Positions 27,042-36,487 of a DNA stretch of 64,000 nt are shown in pieces; within the stretch, counting starts at the first letter, position 1; every line of letters starts with the position of its first letter. This stretch comes from Spirochaetales bacterium Spiro_05 (lineage in GTDB: Bacteria; Spirochaetota; Spirochaetia; Sphaerochaetales; Sphaerochaetaceae), in the NCBI GenBank assembly GCA_001603115.1, contig LVBG01000010.1:1-64000 (forward strand), in the 5' to 3' direction. The notes beneath the pieces are model-generated. The model saw only the letters and a list, made by a program, of their open reading frames with translations, ran no database searches and was not told the origin of the DNA. Made by a program: the position numbers and the translations under genes.

Positions 27042-30000
27042 ATGCAGCAGAAACGACGGACCAGGATAATTCTTGTGCTCCTTCTCGCCGTAATGCTTGT
27101 CATGAGCAGTTGCGAGACTCTCATTGAGATTTTGGAAACCCCATTCCCATCCGCCATCTATGTCGCGGATTCCCAGGGAATCGCAAGAATACCGTACCCA
27201 GAACAGCAGTTCACCGTACGCCTGTCCGATCCTCTTCTGCTCATGCTACCCGTTGAACGGAGTGGGTACTACGAGCTGGTAAACCTCAACCATCCGCAAA
27301 CCCTGCTCTACATGAGCATCTTCAGCATGGATGCCGACAAGAAGGAGCCTCTTGCCGATAACGTGGTTGGCAACAATCCTACCGATCGTTTCAATGTGCA
27401 GCTTGAGGGAGGTAAATCCTACCTGGTGGGCATCGGAATGCTCGGTGCAAACCTCACTGGCCTCAATGTCCGCTTCCAACTGGTGACTGCAACAGGGCCT
27501 AAGCGTATAGAACCCGTGCTGGTGAAACCTGTTCCGGCAGTAGAGGAAAAACCACAGGCTCTCACTCCCCCCTATGTTCCACCCACCAAGGCGGAAGTGC
27601 CACCGGTCGAGGCTGTGAAAATGCCTGAACTTGAGAAAGTAGTCCCCACCAGTACTCCTGTGGATACAAGTATTCCTCCCGCTCCCCTTACCCCACCTGA
27701 GCCTGACAAGGCAAAGTTGGGAGGCCCTGTTGAACTGAAGGAGCTTCCGGCTCTTGAGGAAAGGGACATCATCGCCTTCACCGATCCAGCTCCCGAGACT
27801 CCCAAAGCTCGTGTTTTCGCTCCATTTGTGGATAACACGGTAATTGCAGAGAAGAACGTGCTCTCAAGGAATATTGAAGGTGTCCTGACTCGGGATGGCG
27901 GTCCGTATCTAATCAACGGCAACGTCACCATCCCGGCAGGAAAATCCTTGGTCATTGAGGAAGGGACGGTCATCAGGGTAAGCAACGGTGCTTCAATCCA
28001 GGTGCAAGGCACCCTTGAAACCAAGGGAAAAGCCGGAAATGAGGTGGTCTTCACCGGCAATAAAACAAATGCAGCAGGTTCATGGGCTGGCATTGTCTTC
28101 CATTCCGGCAGTACTGCGAAATTGGAAGGAACACGTATCCTTGGAGCCGGTGCACAACAGGTTGTCAACGGCGCGTGGAGAAATGGATCAATCTTTGCCC
28201 TGGATGGGGCAAAGCCCACCATCACAGACTGTGAGATAGCCAATGGCTCAGGTCCCGGCATCACCCTGATGGGAAGTGCCAGTCCGACCATCACCAACTC
28301 CTCGTTCCAGAATCTGGAAACCCCACTGTTGCTTGATGGAACAAAGGCTACCCTTGCAGAGTTCAGCGGCAACCGGTTCGGCACCATCACCCGCATGGGC
28401 ATCGAGGTCAAGGCCAGTGTACTCAAGAGCGGAACGGAAATGACGCTCCAAGCTTATAGTCTTCCGTACATATTCCGCGACTTCACCATCGAGAAGGGCG
28501 CAAAGCTCACCATCTACGGCTACAACGTCCTGAAGTTCCATCCGGGAACCGGCTTGACGGTGGAAGGAACCTTGGATGTATCAGGCAGTTTGAGTGGAGG
28601 TGTCTACTTCACCAGCTTCAAGGATGATCGTGGTTATGATTCCAATGCTGACAAGGATGCAAGCAAACCCCAAGCTGGGGACTGGGCAGGCATTCTCTTC
28701 ACCGGTGAAGGGAAGGGTTACCTCAACAGAGCCCAAATACTCTATGCAGGAGCCCAGCGGGTTGCTTCGGGGAGTTGGAGAAGCGGGGCCCTGATGGTCG
28801 GAGGAAGTGCAGATCCTTTCGTCGAGGGTTGTATCATTGCAGACAGCGGCTATAGTGCAGTCACGGTTTTCGATTCTGCAAAACCAACGGTCCGTGGTTC
28901 GATTCTCCGCTCAGCCGAGTGGCCTGTCGTCGTCCAGAGTACCGAGAGCCTTGGATTGACCTTGGAGCTCAACTCCTACCAGAAGATGAAGTATCAGGGC
29001 ATCAAGGTTGATGCCAAAGAGCTGAAGAGCGGAAAGTCACTTACCATCAAGGCAAACCATTACATTCCGTATGTGATGGGCAATTTCACGGTGGAAAAGG
29101 GTGCCAAGCTCAACATTCTCGGAGGTACCATCCTAAAGTTCACCCCAGGCAGTTTTTTGACTATTCGGGGTGATCTCATTGCCAATACCAGCATTGCTGA
29201 GGAATCGATCTATTTCACCAGCGCTTCCAGCAACCACAATGGGGATAGCAATGGTGATGGCCCCAGCGGGAAACCGAAGGCCGGGGATTGGGGTGGTCTC
29301 GTCTTCGCAGGGGAGGGAACCGGTGAGTTCAACTCCGTTGGCATTTACTATGCCGGTGCCCAGAAAGTGGTGAATGGAGCCTGGAGAGAGGGAGCAGTCA
29401 CCATTGCCGATGATGCATATGTCAACTTCTTCTTCAGTTCCATCTCTCATAGCCAAGGCAGCGCGTTTGTATTCCTTGACCGAGGGAATCTGACCAGCAG
29501 GCAATTGGATGTCACCCATACGGAATGGGTAGGGAAATCTCATAGCCCCTTCGCAATCCCCTCGAATATGAACATCGCCTACTATGATGAGGATACGGTG
29601 AAATACAAGGCCATCAAGTTTGAGTTCAGAGATATTCCTGGCAACAGTAATGCCACCATCGATGGCGAGTGGCTGCCCGGTCTGGTCTTTGTCTCAAATA
29701 GCCTGAACATTCCTTATGACTCAGTCCTCACGTTCAGGCATGCAACGGTCAAGTTCGAAGCAGGAAGCCAAGTGGTGGTAAAAGGAGAGCTGAATGCCTT
29801 TGACGATCCTGGGTACATCTCCACGATCTTCACCAGCATCAAGGATGACATTGGCAATGATACCAACGGTGATGGCAACCAGAGCAAACCTGCTGCCGGA
29901 GACTGGGTCGGTTTTGCCTTCATCGAATCGGCAAACGGAACGTTTGAAGCGGAGCGTATAGAGTATGCAGGTGCCCAAGGAGTGGTCGCTGGTGCCTGGA

Positions 30001-30164
30001 GAAATGCATCCATCGTCATGGCAGACAATGCAAATCTTATGATTCGCAGACTTGAGATCAAAAACAGTGCAGGCAATGGTATTCTGGCCCTCGGCCGAAA
30101 TACACCTTCTCTTGGACAAGAGGTGAAGTTCACCAACATTGCAGGAGAGACTTACAAGCGCTGA
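27042..30164 (+). CDS. Large beta-helix lipoprotein
   Basis: A 1040-residue predicted lipoprotein with a lipobox VMSSC (Cys24). An N-terminal globular domain (about 25-150) is followed by a proline-rich linker (about 165-250) and then four related right-handed beta-helix modules. Each module starts with a helix-capping phrase such as GNVTIPAGKSLVIEEGTVI and contains GDW.G..F and YAGAQ.V..G.WR. Three have aspartate-rich loops like NGDGN that could bind calcium. A surface or periplasmic structural or polysaccharide-interacting role is likely. No catalytic residues could be identified. GGAGG precedes the ATG by 6 nt. Confidence 0.75.
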   Translation: MQQKRRTRIILVLLLAVMLVMSSCETLIEILETPFPSAIYVADSQGIARIPYPEQQFTVRLSDPLLLMLPVERSGYYELVNLNHPQTLLYMSIFSMDADKKEPLADNVVGNNPTDRFNVQLEGGKSYLVGIGMLGANLTGLNVRFQLVTATGPKRIEPVLVKPVPAVEEKPQALTPPYVPPTKAEVPPVEAVKMPELEKVVPTSTPVDTSIPPAPLTPPEPDKAKLGGPVELKELPALEERDIIAFTDPAPETPKARVFAPFVDNTVIAEKNVLSRNIEGVLTRDGGPYLINGNVTIPAGKSLVIEEGTVIRVSNGASIQVQGTLETKGKAGNEVVFTGNKTNAAGSWAGIVFHSGSTAKLEGTRILGAGAQQVVNGAWRNGSIFALDGAKPTITDCEIANGSGPGITLMGSASPTITNSSFQNLETPLLLDGTKATLAEFSGNRFGTITRMGIEVKASVLKSGTEMTLQAYSLPYIFRDFTIEKGAKLTIYGYNVLKFHPGTGLTVEGTLDVSGSLSGGVYFTSFKDDRGYDSNADKDASKPQAGDWAGILFTGEGKGYLNRAQILYAGAQRVASGSWRSGALMVGGSADPFVEGCIIADSGYSAVTVFDSAKPTVRGSILRSAEWPVVVQSTESLGLTLELNSYQKMKYQGIKVDAKELKSGKSLTIKANHYIPYVMGNFTVEKGAKLNILGGTILKFTPGSFLTIRGDLIANTSIAEESIYFTSASSNHNGDSNGDGPSGKPKAGDWGGLVFAGEGTGEFNSVGIYYAGAQKVVNGAWREGAVTIADDAYVNFFFSSISHSQGSAFVFLDRGNLTSRQLDVTHTEWVGKSHSPFAIPSNMNIAYYDEDTVKYKAIKFEFRDIPGNSNATIDGEWLPGLVFVSNSLNIPYDSVLTFRHATVKFEAGSQVVVKGELNAFDDPGYISTIFTSIKDDIGNDTNGDGNQSKPAAGDWVGFAFIESANGTFEAERIEYAGAQGVVAGAWRNASIVMADNANLMIRRLEIKNSAGNGILALGRNTPSLGQEVKFTNIAGETYKR

Positions 30165-30180
30165 GTTCTGTGTTTACCCG

Positions 30181-30214
30181 GAAAGGTCACCCTCGTGGTG
30201 GCCTTTCTTTTTTT
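30181..30214 (+). terminator. Terminator of the beta-helix lipoprotein gene
   Basis: Arms GAAAGGTCACC / GGTGGCCTTTC (one G-U pair) with a short loop, followed by seven T residues. Confidence 0.9.
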
Positions 30215-30279
30215 GCTGAAAGCCTCTTGTCCGAGCGCGCTGTACCGTCTAGCATACAGGTAGCAATCCTTGCTCAACC

Positions 30280-31554
30280 ATGGGAGGCCCTGTGCAGCGC
30301 AACGAACGAATCCTCTACGCTCTACTCACACTCCTCATCACTGCCCTTGCTGTGACCGGCATCATGCTGGAGGGGCCTTTTCAGGTGGTCAGGCAAACTC
30401 TTTCCCTGCAAACCGAGAGTGCCCGCCTGATCAACGACTTCACCCGCTACGGGGTGGGGACAGCCATGTTCAATGCGGCAACAGTGGGTGCTCTTTGCCT
30501 GATTCTTGTCTTCTATGCCACCGTCAGCCTTTCAGGACCGACGCTTTCAGCAATTCTGACGGTGATGGGCTTCTCCTTCTTCGGCAACACCCTGCTCAAC
30601 TGCATCCCCCTCATCACAGGGGTCTGGCTCGCCAGCAAGATGGCTCACAAGACTTTTGGCTCCTACAGCCTCATCGCCCTCTTCGGAACCGCACTCGGTC
30701 CCTTGGTGACCCATCTCATGTTCCATATCGGTCTTCCCTTGGGCCTTTCCATTCCCCTAGGCCTTGTCAGCGGGCTGGCTGCCGGCTTCATTCTCCCCGC
30801 TGTTGCCGGTTCCATGCTTGCCCTGCACCAAGGGTACAACCTCTACAACGTAGGCTTCAGTTGCGGCTTCATCGGCTTGTTTGCGGCAAATCTCTTGATC
30901 GCCACGAAAAAGATGCAGAGCCTATCCATAGAATGGGGAACATCTTTCTCCCTGCCCCTCTTCCTCTTGGTGCCTCTTTTCAGCCTTATCCTTTTGGTGA
31001 CTTCCTTGGTCGTAGAGAAGCCACGGAAGACCCTGCAGGGCTTTTTGGCCATACAGAAGCTCAGCGGCCGACTGCCCTATGATTTCTTCGACACCGGCCA
31101 CTATGGGGGAACCCTGGCAAACATCGGCCTGTTGGGACTCCTCTACTGGGCTTATGTGCTTGCTGTCGGAAGCCCGATCAACGGGCCGGTCATCGGGGGC
31201 ATCTTCACCATCATGGCCTTCGGGGGCTTCGGCAAGACGGTGAAGAACACTCTCCCCGTGTTGGCGGGAGTGGTACTCTCCACCTTGCTCTTTTCCAAGA
31301 ACCTGAACGCACCCGGTCCCTTGCTGGCAGCCCTGTTCAGCACCACCCTCGCCCCCATTGCCGGACAGTTCGGCATCATCGCAGGCATCTTGGCAGGGGC
31401 GGTGCACCTGATCATGGTTGAGGTCACCGCCAGCTGGCACGGTGGTCTGGATCTCTACAACAACGGCTTTGCCGGTGGGCTTACCGCCAGTCTCTTCATC
31501 GCCATCCTGCAATGGTACAAGACCAATCGCCCCGAGGAGGATTTCACCACATGA
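30280..31554 (+). CDS. DUF1576 family membrane protein
   Basis: A 424-residue polytopic protein with about eleven hydrophobic helices and two related halves, each containing a phenylalanine/glycine-rich FGNT- or FGKT-type turn and an LHQGYNLYNVGFSCGF or LDLYNNGFAGGL motif. This matches my recollection of DUF1576, whose function is unknown; transport is plausible. Start uncertain: ATG 30280 has no ribosome site, whereas GTG 30292 has GGAGG 4 nt upstream. It overlaps the next gene by ATGA. Confidence 0.75.
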   Translation: MGGPVQRNERILYALLTLLITALAVTGIMLEGPFQVVRQTLSLQTESARLINDFTRYGVGTAMFNAATVGALCLILVFYATVSLSGPTLSAILTVMGFSFFGNTLLNCIPLITGVWLASKMAHKTFGSYSLIALFGTALGPLVTHLMFHIGLPLGLSIPLGLVSGLAAGFILPAVAGSMLALHQGYNLYNVGFSCGFIGLFAANLLIATKKMQSLSIEWGTSFSLPLFLLVPLFSLILLVTSLVVEKPRKTLQGFLAIQKLSGRLPYDFFDTGHYGGTLANIGLLGLLYWAYVLAVGSPINGPVIGGIFTIMAFGGFGKTVKNTLPVLAGVVLSTLLFSKNLNAPGPLLAALFSTTLAPIAGQFGIIAGILAGAVHLIMVEVTASWHGGLDLYNNGFAGGLTASLFIAILQWYKTNRPEEDFTT

Positions 31555-31934
31555 AACGAAAGGAATTTTTAGGACGACTGATCGGAGAAGTTACCAATTT
31601 CCTGCTTGAGGGAAACCCGTTGAGACTGGTGGTCTCCCTGCACCAGGAGCCCGATGGCGCACATATCAGCTTCTTTGACGATAGACCGAGGACCGAGGAA
31701 GAGATAGCTCGCATCTACCAGGCCCTCAATCCCAAACAAAGCAGACCGGAGCTTGCCGAGTACTATGGCTTGATGGCAGGCCATGACATGGCCTGGGATG
31801 CCCGATTGAAGCTTATCGGGTGGCAAATAAAACATGCGAGTGTGGAGAACTCGGACAGCGGGCTGAGAATCGATCTCTGGCTTGGAAGTGATGCATTCAA
31901 CCCGGAAAATTTTACTTTGCATAAAAAGAAGTAG
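31551..31934 (+). CDS. Small conserved-looking protein coupled to the DUF1576 gene
   Basis: A 127-residue soluble protein starting inside the ATGA overlap with the DUF1576 gene, so the two are translated together. I do not recognise a family. It contains LRLVVSLHQEPDGAHISFFD near the N-terminus and no membrane segment. A role as cytoplasmic partner of the membrane protein is inferred from coupling only. Confidence 0.6.
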   Translation: MKRKEFLGRLIGEVTNFLLEGNPLRLVVSLHQEPDGAHISFFDDRPRTEEEIARIYQALNPKQSRPELAEYYGLMAGHDMAWDARLKLIGWQIKHASVENSDSGLRIDLWLGSDAFNPENFTLHKKK

Positions 31935-31935
31935 T

Positions 31936-32020
31936 TATGCAACAAACATGAGCATTTCTTGTTGCATAGATAGGCAATTGCTTCTGTTTTGTTGTATTTA
32001 TATGCAATAAGTGTTGCATT
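31936..32020. promoter_or_regulatory. Repeated TTGTTGCAT half-sites upstream of carAB
   Basis: Five copies of TTGTTGCAT, two exact and three with one mismatch, lie in alternating orientation at 31937, 31959, 31989, 32002 and 32011. The first two form perfect 10-bp arms TATGCAACAA/TTGTTGCATA. The last copy overlaps a possible -35 (TTGCAT, 18 nt before TATCAT at 32038). It looks like a multi-site operator; the regulator is not identified. Confidence 0.55.
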
Positions 32021-32070
32021 AATTAGGAATATTGTCTATCATCCCTACAATTTGAGCGGATGGAGCACCT

Positions 32071-33219
32071 ATGGAAACACGCTTTCTACTCTTGGAAGAC
32101 GGGACATTGTACCAAGGACAAGGATTCGGGGCAGCAGCTCCTACCCTTGATGATCCCTCCCTTGCCGGGGAAGTGGTGTTCAACACCAGCATGACCGGCT
32201 ATCAGGAGATTCTCACCGATCCCTCCTATCGGGGACAGATGGTGGTCATGACCTACCCTCACATCGGCAACTATGGGTGTGAACCTGCCTTTGATGAGGC
32301 GCTGGCCTCCCCCTCACCGATCAGTTGCAGTGCATTGATCATGCGTTCTGCTTATGAAGGCCCTCTTCCCCGGAAGAGGGTCTCTTTGGATACCTACCTG
32401 AAAACCCATACCATTGCGGGTATTACCGGTTTGGATACCCGCTCACTCACCATTCACCTCAGGAGGGCAGGAGCACAGAATGGTCTGGTTTTCCAAACCG
32501 GTTCCGCAACACTCACTGATGCAGAGTATGCACAAGCTTTGGAGAAAGTCCGGTCCTTCCCCCATATTGGTGAGCGCGCTCTCATCGAGGAAGTTTCCAC
32601 CCAAAAGGTCCAAATCGATCCGAGCCTCGAGGGGATGGAGGTGCCGAAGGGATCCCTGCGCTTTGCGGTTGTCGACTTTGGGATCAAGCGCTCCATCATT
32701 GCAGAGTTGTACAAGCGGGGTATCGCAGTCACATTGTTCCCTGCTACTGCAACAGCTCAGGACATCCTTGGTTCTGGCTGCGATGCGATGTTGCTCTCCA
32801 ACGGCCCTGGCGATCCGGCGCTCTTGCAAGAGGCCATCGCCATGACTCGGGAAGTTGCCAAAACACTACCGGTCTTCGGCATCTGCCTCGGACATCAGCT
32901 CATCACCTGGGCACTGGGAGGCCAGACGATCAAGCTGAAGTACGGACATCATGGCGGAAACCACCCGGTGGTCGACCTGAGAAGCGGGGCCTGCTTTGTC
33001 ACCAGCCAGAACCACGGGTATGCAAGCGATCCGGGCTCACTTCCCTCCGACGTACAAATCTGGTTGCGCAATGCAAATGACAACTCCATTGAGGGACTCT
33101 TCCATACCACCAAACCAATCTGCTGTGTCCAGTTTCACCCCGAAGCCTCTCCCGGCCCCCAGGATGCCAGCTGGATCTTCGACACCTTCATCGACAAAGC
33201 CAGGGAGGCAAAAGCATGA
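32071..33219 (+). CDS. carA: Carbamoyl-phosphate synthase small subunit (glutaminase)
   Basis: A 382-residue class I amidotransferase subunit that delivers ammonia from glutamine to CarB for pyrimidine and arginine synthesis. The nucleophile motif GICLGHQ and the C-terminal HPE are present. The N-terminal CPSase small-chain domain has the usual MTGYQEILTDPSY segment. ATGGAGC upstream gives a usable ribosome site. It overlaps carB by ATGA. Confidence 0.97.
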   Translation: METRFLLLEDGTLYQGQGFGAAAPTLDDPSLAGEVVFNTSMTGYQEILTDPSYRGQMVVMTYPHIGNYGCEPAFDEALASPSPISCSALIMRSAYEGPLPRKRVSLDTYLKTHTIAGITGLDTRSLTIHLRRAGAQNGLVFQTGSATLTDAEYAQALEKVRSFPHIGERALIEEVSTQKVQIDPSLEGMEVPKGSLRFAVVDFGIKRSIIAELYKRGIAVTLFPATATAQDILGSGCDAMLLSNGPGDPALLQEAIAMTREVAKTLPVFGICLGHQLITWALGGQTIKLKYGHHGGNHPVVDLRSGACFVTSQNHGYASDPGSLPSDVQIWLRNANDNSIEGLFHTTKPICCVQFHPEASPGPQDASWIFDTFIDKAREAKA

Positions 33220-36200
33220 GCGCAAGAAGGGACATCAAACGCATCCTTGTGGTGGGCAGCGGCCCGATTGTGATCGGCCAAGCCTGTGAGTTCGACTACA
33301 GCGGAACCCAGGCGGTGAAGGCATTGAAGGAAGAGGGATACGAAGTCATCCTGCTCAATCCCAATCCAGCCACGGTCATGACCACCCCGCACCTTGCCGA
33401 CCATATCTACCTCGACCCTTTGAAGGTGGAGTATGTCGAGCAGATCTTCCAGCGCGAGAGACCCGATGCCATCCTCACCACCATGGGAGGCCAGAGCAGC
33501 CTCAACCTTGCCCTGGAGCTCGATCAGGCAGGACTCTTGGAGCAGTATGGGGTTGAGGTCATTGGTTCTTCCATCGCCTCCATCAAACTTGCCGAAGACC
33601 GTGGCGCGTTCAAGGAGGTCGTACACTCCCTCGGCCTTGAGAGCGCACACAGCGAGATTGTGCACTCCCTTGCCGAAGCAAAGGAAAAGCTTGTCTCTTT
33701 CCCCTACCCGCGCATCATCCGTCCCTCCTACACCTTGGGAGGCATGGGAGGATCGATTGCCAACACCGAAGAGGAGTTCCCCCTGCTGCTTGAGCACGCC
33801 CTGCAGACAAGCCCCACCCACGAGGCCCTGATCGAAGAGTCCCTGATCGGGTGGAAGGAGTTTGAGATGGAGGTGATGCGTGACAAGAATGACAACGCCA
33901 TCATCGTCTGCTCCATCGAGAACATCGACCCCATGGGAGTCCATACCGGTGACAGCATCACCATCGCCCCCATCCAGACCCTCGACGACAAGCTCTACCA
34001 GAAGATGCGCACCGCTTCCATCGCCATCCTCAGGGCAGTCGGGGTCGACTGCGGGGGAAGCAACGTACAGTTTGCCGTTCACCCGCAAACCGACCGGATG
34101 GTGGTCATTGAGATGAATCCCCGTGTCTCGCGCTCCTCGGCCTTGGCCAGCAAAGCCACCGGCTTTCCCATCGCCCGCTGCTCGGCAAAGCTGGCGGTGG
34201 GATACACCCTTGATGAGGTGGTCAATGAGATAACCGGCCAGTCGGTCTCCTGCTTCGAACCGGTGTTGGACTACTGTGCGGTGAAGGTACCCCGCTTTGA
34301 ACTGGAAAAGTTCCCGCTCCCCTTCTCCGCCTTGGGAACACAGATGCGCAGCGTAGGGGAGGCCCTTGCCTTGGGAAGGACCGCCCTGGAAGCCCTGAAC
34401 AAGGGTATCAGGGCATCAGAGAGGAAACTGGAAGGACTTTGCGACCTCATCGAAACGGGTCACTATACCCAAGAGGACGTTGACCGTTTCCTCAGAAGCG
34501 CCCATCCGCTGCGCCTTCTTGCAGCGTATACCACCTTGGTCAGAGAGGGTGAGCAAGCTCTTGGGAGCATCGAGGAGATCACCAGATTCGATTGCTGGTT
34601 CCTCCACCTGCTGGTTCAGCAGATGTATCTTGAGCAGCGTATCCGAATGAACCTTGACTATGACACGCTGCTTGCCGCCAAGAAAGCGGGCATCAGCGAC
34701 AAACACCTTGGTTTTCTCACCAAACGGGGAAGCGAGGATATCCGCCGCCTGCGCTATGCCTACGAACTGCATCCGGTAAGCCACCATGTCGATACCTGCA
34801 GCGGGGAGTTCGACGCCCTCACCCCCTACCTCTACACCACCTACGGGGAGAGGCAGGAGGCAAAACCGCTTGGCAAGGAGGCGGTGGTCATCCTGGCAAG
34901 CGGCCCCAACAGGATAGGACAGGGCCTTGAGTTCGATACCTGCTGCACCCTCGCCTCCCTTGCCTATCGCAAGCTGGGCAGAAAGACCATCATGATCAAC
35001 AGCAACCCTGAGACCGTATCCACCGATTTCAACATCAGTGACCGCCTCTACTTGGAAAGCTTATCAAGTGAGGAAGTAGAGGAGATTCTTCGTCTTGAGG
35101 GCAGTAAGGAAGTGGTGGTGCAACTCGGGGGGCAGACGCCGCTGAACCTTGCTCCTTCTCTTGCCAAAAGCGGAAGCACTTTGGTGGGAACCTCCCTCTC
35201 CGGCCTTCTGGATGCAGGGGACCGGGGTAAATTCTCTGCTCTCGTGAAACAACTGGGCCTTCGCCAGCCGAAGAACCGCAGCGCCGAGTCGTTTTCGGAT
35301 ATTCTTCCCCTTGCCCGTGAAGTGGGCTTCCCGGTCCTTATCCGCCCCTCCTTCGTCTTGGGCGGAAGGGGGATGTACATCGTCTATGATGAGGCTGGCC
35401 TGGCAGAGCTTGGACATATCGAGGCAAGCAAGGAAGCCCCTGTGCTGGTGGACCAGTTTTTGGAAGATGCGTTTGAGTACGACCTTGATGCTGTCTGCGA
35501 CGGGGAGAGTCTGTACATAGGAGGAATCCTGCAACACATCGAGGCTGCGGGAATCCATAGTGGTGACTCGGCCGCAGTCTTCCCTCCCTATAAATCCAAT
35601 CAGGAGATTCTCGAGCAGATGCAAGAGTGGGCTCACAAGCTTGCCCTCAAGTTGGGGGTGAAAGGCTTGATGAACATCCAGTTTGCAGCCAAAGATGGCC
35701 TTCTCTACCTCATCGAGGTCAACCCAAGAGCAAGCAGGACCGTACCGTTCATCTCCAAGACCAGCAATGTCGATCTCATCGAGTGTGCAGTGCGGATATG
35801 GGAAGGTGAGGATCTGCTGTGCCAGGGCTTGGTCAAGAAGCGGGGCGGCAGGGCGATGGGAACCTGCAAGACCGGTTGGGCGGTGAAGGAGGCGGTCTTC
35901 AGCTTCGATCGCTTCAGCAATGTAGATCCTGCCTTGGGGCCGGAGATGCGCTCAACCGGAGAGTCGATTGGATTAGGCAAGAGCTTCGGAGAGGCGTTTG
36001 CAAAGAGCCAGATCAGCGCAGGCAACCGCCTACCGGTCAAAGGCAAGGTCTTCGTCAGTGTGAACAAGAAGGATAGGACCACCATCCTTCCGGTCGTGCA
36101 GAATCTGGTCAAGCTAGGGTTCAGCATTGCGGCAACCAAAGGAACCGCAGCCTTCCTCTTTGAGAACGGTCTTGTGGTTGAGGTGATGCAAAAAGTCCAT

Positions 36201-36425
36201 GAAGGGAGGCCGAATGTCACCGACTACCTCAAGGATGGGCAGATTGCCTTGGTCATCAACACCCCGATGGGATACCACGCCCATGCCAGCGACGACGAGA
36301 TCCGCTCCATAGCCATGCGACTGAAGATTCCCTACACTACCACCACCAGTGCAGCAGTTGCTGCGGTGGAAGCAATTGGGTATCTGCAGAAAAAACAGGT
36401 CGTGGTCCGCTCGCTCTCCAGTTAG
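33216..36425 (+). CDS. carB: Carbamoyl-phosphate synthase large subunit
   Basis: A 1069-residue duplicated ATP-grasp synthetase of normal length. Both halves begin with pre-ATP-grasp domains (GSGPIVIGQACEFDYSG and ASGPNRIGQGLEFDTC) and end in NPR-type metal sites. The C-terminal MGS-like allosteric domain (from about residue 930) contains VNKKD and TKGTAAFL. It forms a complex with CarA. Co-regulation through the TTGTTGCAT repeats is inferred. Confidence 0.98.
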   Translation: MSARRDIKRILVVGSGPIVIGQACEFDYSGTQAVKALKEEGYEVILLNPNPATVMTTPHLADHIYLDPLKVEYVEQIFQRERPDAILTTMGGQSSLNLALELDQAGLLEQYGVEVIGSSIASIKLAEDRGAFKEVVHSLGLESAHSEIVHSLAEAKEKLVSFPYPRIIRPSYTLGGMGGSIANTEEEFPLLLEHALQTSPTHEALIEESLIGWKEFEMEVMRDKNDNAIIVCSIENIDPMGVHTGDSITIAPIQTLDDKLYQKMRTASIAILRAVGVDCGGSNVQFAVHPQTDRMVVIEMNPRVSRSSALASKATGFPIARCSAKLAVGYTLDEVVNEITGQSVSCFEPVLDYCAVKVPRFELEKFPLPFSALGTQMRSVGEALALGRTALEALNKGIRASERKLEGLCDLIETGHYTQEDVDRFLRSAHPLRLLAAYTTLVREGEQALGSIEEITRFDCWFLHLLVQQMYLEQRIRMNLDYDTLLAAKKAGISDKHLGFLTKRGSEDIRRLRYAYELHPVSHHVDTCSGEFDALTPYLYTTYGERQEAKPLGKEAVVILASGPNRIGQGLEFDTCCTLASLAYRKLGRKTIMINSNPETVSTDFNISDRLYLESLSSEEVEEILRLEGSKEVVVQLGGQTPLNLAPSLAKSGSTLVGTSLSGLLDAGDRGKFSALVKQLGLRQPKNRSAESFSDILPLAREVGFPVLIRPSFVLGGRGMYIVYDEAGLAELGHIEASKEAPVLVDQFLEDAFEYDLDAVCDGESLYIGGILQHIEAAGIHSGDSAAVFPPYKSNQEILEQMQEWAHKLALKLGVKGLMNIQFAAKDGLLYLIEVNPRASRTVPFISKTSNVDLIECAVRIWEGEDLLCQGLVKKRGGRAMGTCKTGWAVKEAVFSFDRFSNVDPALGPEMRSTGESIGLGKSFGEAFAKSQISAGNRLPVKGKVFVSVNKKDRTTILPVVQNLVKLGFSIAATKGTAAFLFENGLVVEVMQKVHEGRPNVTDYLKDGQIALVINTPMGYHAHASDDEIRSIAMRLKIPYTTTTSAAVAAVEAIGYLQKKQVVVRSLSS

Positions 36426-36487
36426 GGGCAATTGCCTTTTGGGGCCCCATCGTATAGTATTGGATTACTTTACAAAGGGGACTGAGT

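Noticed and set aside
26836-27069. A 77-codon frame before the beta-helix lipoprotein
   Set aside because: No ribosome site, no homology seen, and it overlaps the promoter and start of the next gene.
31936-31968. Terminator for the DUF1576 operon
   Set aside because: The inverted repeat is AT-rich, lacks a T-tract, and its arms recur as further half-sites toward carA, which fits an operator better.
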